Source: JAGOUU01 sp964609155 | Lineage (GTDB): Bacteria > Pseudomonadota > Gammaproteobacteria > JAGOUU01 | Direction: 5' to 3' | Length of the DNA stretch: 34,930 bases | Assembly: GCA_964609155.1 (NCBI GenBank) | Contig: CAZSRF010000027.1 | Coordinates: 1-34,930 of the forward strand | Part shown: positions 32,811-34,930 of the stretch, in pieces | How positions within the stretch are numbered: position 1 is the first letter of the stretch | How the letters are laid out: each line of letters opens with the position of its first letter | Made by a program: the position numbers and the translations under genes | The notes under the pieces: model-generated | What the model was told of the DNA's origin: nothing | The model's database searches: none | Seen by the model: the letters and a program-made list of their open reading frames with translations, nothing else

Positions 32811-33690
32811 TAGTATTTCAAATATCTTAAAGCAAGCGCAAGATCAATTAGTACAATCTAAAATATATCTTCCAGATCTTAATGATAATCCTCAGATAGA
32901 TTCTAAATTAGACGCAAGTATTTTGCTGTGCTATGTTCTTAGTAAATCACAGGCGCATTTAATTGCAAACTCTGAACAAATATTGTCATTAGGTCAAACT
33001 GCGATGTATTTTGCTTTAATCAGCCGTAGATGTGCTGGAGAGCCTATTGCTTATATAACAGGCCAAAAAGAATTTTTTTCTCTTATCTTTAATGTTTCTC
33101 GGGATACTTTGATACCTCGGCCAGAGACTGAAATTTTAGTTGAGACTGTTTTGGACAAATTCAAAGATAAATCTATCGAGCAAATAAATATTTTAGATCT
33201 AGGTACAGGTTCAGGAGCTATCGCTATAGCATTAGCAAAATCTAGGCCAAGATGGAAGATTGTAGCAGTTGATCAGTCGATTAAAGCTATAGAGATAGCG
33301 AGAAAAAATGCAAATTTAAATGATGTAAAAAATATAGAATTTATTGTCTCTGATTGGTTTTCTAATTTAAAAGCAGAACATAAGTTTGATTGCATTGTCT
33401 CTAATCCGCCTTATATAGCATCTCATGATCCTTATTTACAATTGGGTAGTGTAGTGCATGAGCCGAAGTCAGCATTGATAGCTGGTTATAATGGGTTGGG
33501 AGATATACAAAAGATTATCCAAAATTATTCTGTTTATGTTAATCAAAATGGTTTTTTGATTTTTGAGCATGGATATAATCAATTAGAGAGTATTAAGTTA
33601 ATTATTAATGATTGTCTGCCAGAAAAAGCTCAGAATTTTTCGAGTATTTTAGATTATGCTGGGTTGCCAAGAATTGTTTGTCTATATTGA
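32803..33690 (+). CDS. prmC: Release factor glutamine methyltransferase
   Basis: PrmC methylates the Gln of the GGQ motif in RF1 and RF2. The 295 residues have the N-terminal helical domain with GEPIAYITGQKEFFSLIFNVS, PRPETEILVE, the SAM-binding ILDLGTGSGAIAIALA and the catalytic NPPY (201-204). It overlaps its substrate gene prfA by 8 nt, which suggests translational coupling. Confidence 0.97.
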   Translation: MTNSISNILKQAQDQLVQSKIYLPDLNDNPQIDSKLDASILLCYVLSKSQAHLIANSEQILSLGQTAMYFALISRRCAGEPIAYITGQKEFFSLIFNVSRDTLIPRPETEILVETVLDKFKDKSIEQINILDLGTGSGAIAIALAKSRPRWKIVAVDQSIKAIEIARKNANLNDVKNIEFIVSDWFSNLKAEHKFDCIVSNPPYIASHDPYLQLGSVVHEPKSALIAGYNGLGDIQKIIQNYSVYVNQNGFLIFEHGYNQLESIKLIINDCLPEKAQNFSSILDYAGLPRIVCLY

Positions 33691-33743
33691 GGTTTTAGTC
33701 TGTTCTTATATTCTTTGGTTTTATTAACAAACTTTTCACTTGA

Positions 33744-33851
33744 GTGTATCGGGTGAAGAGTTACAAATTAAACGTATTAGCGTCCTGCTATGTTTCAGGC
33801 GCAGAATTCGTGATTGACGATGGTGTTAGTGCTAGTTGTAAGGGTGAATAA
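33744..33851 (+). pseudogene. Relic: C-terminal end of a short-chain dehydrogenase (SDR) gene
   Basis: In the frame ending with TAA at 33849-33851 the sequence reads ...VLASCYVSGAEFVIDDGVSA and six more residues. This is the C-terminal signature of SDR oxidoreductases (SYVTGAEFVIDGG in typical members). The frame is closed by TGA at 33741, and no further SDR sequence is seen upstream. The TAA shares one base with the ATG of the acetyltransferase gene (TAATG), as in a coupled operon, so an SDR-acetyltransferase pair probably lost its first gene. Confidence 0.65.
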
Positions 33852-34510
33852 TGATAAACATTCCAAATTCTCAAGATAATTTTCCAGTCGTGATGGCCAA
33901 TGGTGAATCTTGGCCGCATACGATTTTTTTAAAAAATGTTATTAATCATCCAAATATTACTATAGGAGATTATACTTATTATAATAGTTTCAATAGTCAA
34001 AATATTACAGATTTTCGTCAAGTATTAATGCCATATCTGCATGATATGGCACCAGAAAAAGTTGTGATCGGTAAATTTGTTCAAATTGCACATGGTGTGC
34101 AAATAATAACCAATAGTGCGAATCATCAATTTAATGGGTTTTCTTCCTACCCCTTTATTATTTTTGGTAAAGACTGGTCAAACTATCAACCTAATTATTT
34201 TAATAAAGGTGATAATATTATTGGCCATGATGTTTGGTTAGGTCATGAGGCATTAATAATGCCTGGAGTTAAAATAGGTTCAGGTGCTATCATTGCATCT
34301 AGAAGCGTTGTAACTAAAGATGTGCCAGATTATGCTATTGTGGCAGGAAACCCAGCAAGAATAATTAAAATGAGATTTGATGATAAAGCTATTAACAAAT
34401 TACTACAAATAGCTTGGTGGGATTGGGATGTTGATAAAATAACGAAAAATATTAGATATATTGTTGATAATAAAATAGATAAGTTACAAAAAATTAATGA
34501 TCAACAATAA
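33851..34510 (+). CDS. CatB/Vat-like hexapeptide acetyltransferase
   Basis: A left-handed beta-helix acetyl-CoA transferase of 219 residues, close to the xenobiotic acetyltransferase family (CatB chloramphenicol and Vat streptogramin enzymes). Features are VVIGKFVQIAHGVQII, the catalytic His in NSANHQFNG, YPFIIFGKDW, and hexapeptide repeats through IIGHDVWLGHEALIMPGVKIGSGAIIASRSVVTKDVP, then VAGNPARIIKMRF and the WWDWD end. Family members also act on sugars and other metabolites, so drug inactivation is not implied. GGGTGA precedes the ATG by 4 nt. It stands behind an SDR relic with overlapping stop and start. Confidence 0.88.
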   Translation: MINIPNSQDNFPVVMANGESWPHTIFLKNVINHPNITIGDYTYYNSFNSQNITDFRQVLMPYLHDMAPEKVVIGKFVQIAHGVQIITNSANHQFNGFSSYPFIIFGKDWSNYQPNYFNKGDNIIGHDVWLGHEALIMPGVKIGSGAIIASRSVVTKDVPDYAIVAGNPARIIKMRFDDKAINKLLQIAWWDWDVDKITKNIRYIVDNKIDKLQKINDQQ

Positions 34511-34525
34511 TGGAATATATAAAAG

Positions 34526-34562
34526 TTCACCCATGACTACTTGAGATCATGGGTGAATTTTT
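34526..34562 (+). terminator. Strong intrinsic terminator of the acetyltransferase gene
   Basis: A perfect 11-bp stem TTCACCCATGA (34526-34536) / TCATGGGTGAA (34547-34557) with a 10-nt loop, followed by TTTTT. It begins 16 nt after the stop codon. Confidence 0.9.
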
Positions 34563-34572
34563 ACTACTTAAG

Positions 34573-34862
34573 TTTGAGTTCACCATACTATGGTGATTAA
34601 AATACGGTGTCATTGCGAAAATGCTGTCAACTTCGATATTGAGAAAAACACTAGACTGGCGCAGCATTTGAAGCAATCCAGGATCGATTTAGAAAATTTT
34701 TCAGTTCCTATCTAGATCGATCCTGGATTGCTTCAAATGTCGCGCTCGTATGGAATTCTTTTCGATTTAGGAGTTGGCGACATTTTCGCAATGACGCCAT
34801 ATTTTAATCATCTTACAAGGTGAACGTATGCTATTTTAATCACCTTACAGGGTGAACTCAAA
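34573..34862. repeat. MITE-like nested palindromic element
   Basis: About 290 bp with three levels of inverted repeat. The ends are TTTGAGTTCACC (34573-34584) and its exact complement (34851-34862). Inside, ~37-bp arms starting GATTAAAATA (34595 on) and ending near 34809 match with about five mismatches and include GTCATTGCGAAAATG. At the centre ~35-bp arms (34659-34693 and 34711-34745), including GAAGCAATCCAGGATCGAT, pair with three mismatches around a 17-nt loop. The right end is doubled: two 25-bp direct copies (34801-34825, 34833-34857) differ at two bases. There is no coding frame. It resembles the small mobile palindromes spread through genomes of host-associated bacteria. Confidence 0.8.
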
Positions 34863-34907
34863 CCACTGGCCTTGACTGTAACCCTTCAGCCATAGTGAGT
34901 TTGTTTT

Positions 34908-34925
34908 CTTCCCCTTCAGGGGAAG
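34908..34925. repeat. Perfect hairpin at the window end
   Basis: CTTCCCC (34908-34914) and GGGGAAG (34919-34925) with loop TTCA. It may belong to a further repeat or to the 3' flank of a gene beyond the window; the context is cut off. Confidence 0.4.
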
Positions 34926-34930
34926 TGGCG

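Noticed and set aside
33851..34510. Calling the acetyltransferase a resistance gene
   Set aside because: The CatB/Vat-type family includes many sugar and metabolite acetyltransferases, and the context (SDR relic) does not point to resistance.

Overview
The window is AT-rich (about two thirds A+T by eye), densely coded, and carries gammaproteobacterial housekeeping genes in their classical neighbourhoods: bamC-like/dapA divergent from gcvR; bamD divergent from rluD; lolB plus a TPR gene divergent from hemA-prfA-prmC; tRNA-Gln-prs-rplY-pth; and rplM-rpsI. Low GC, Legionella-type accessory genes (DabA/DabB, a eukaryotic-like S28 peptidase, a histone-tailed HU protein) and a dispersed-repeat-like palindromic element suggest a host-associated gammaproteobacterium, probably of or near the Legionellales. 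The assignment is inference from gene content; no species can be named.

Layout. 1-1.4 kb: the 3' part of tRNA-Gly(TCC), queF 17 nt behind it, and a DUF2177 membrane protein. 1.5-4.6 kb: rpsI-rplM with a hairpin leader, an HU-like protein, and a Pro/Thr-rich unknown gene that may be split by a frameshift. 4.6-8.4 kb: short BamC-like lipoprotein, dapA, gcvR and a PIN-PhoH ATPase. 8.4-12.9 kb: the dabB-dabA inorganic carbon uptake pair. 13-15 kb: two exported unknown proteins, one a probable beta-propeller. 14.9-18 kb: a probable operon of bamD, a TraI_2/MobH-like protein with a broken HD motif, and a polyprenyl-synthase-like protein without its two Asp-rich motifs. 18-20.9 kb: rluD, a PlsC-like acyltransferase with an altered motif, and an HTH-S24-like regulator. 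21-25.3 kb: a doubled YhhQ-type transporter, a YchJ-like SEC-C protein, an exported unknown protein and the S28 peptidase. 25.4-33.7 kb: pth, rplY, prs, tRNA-Gln, lolB, TPR gene, hemA, prfA, prmC. 33.7-34.9 kb: an SDR gene relic, a CatB/Vat-like acetyltransferase, a strong terminator and a ~290 bp nested palindromic element.

Themes. QueF and the YhhQ-type transporter together fit queuosine precursor import and reduction. BamD, a much shortened BamC-like lipoprotein and LolB cover outer-membrane assembly. ispE, which in E. coli lies between lolB and prs, is absent from that place. The least ordinary region is the bamD operon, where two proteins of enzyme folds appear to have lost their catalytic residues and now travel with an essential outer-membrane assembly gene. 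No CRISPR array, prophage or intact insertion sequence was seen.
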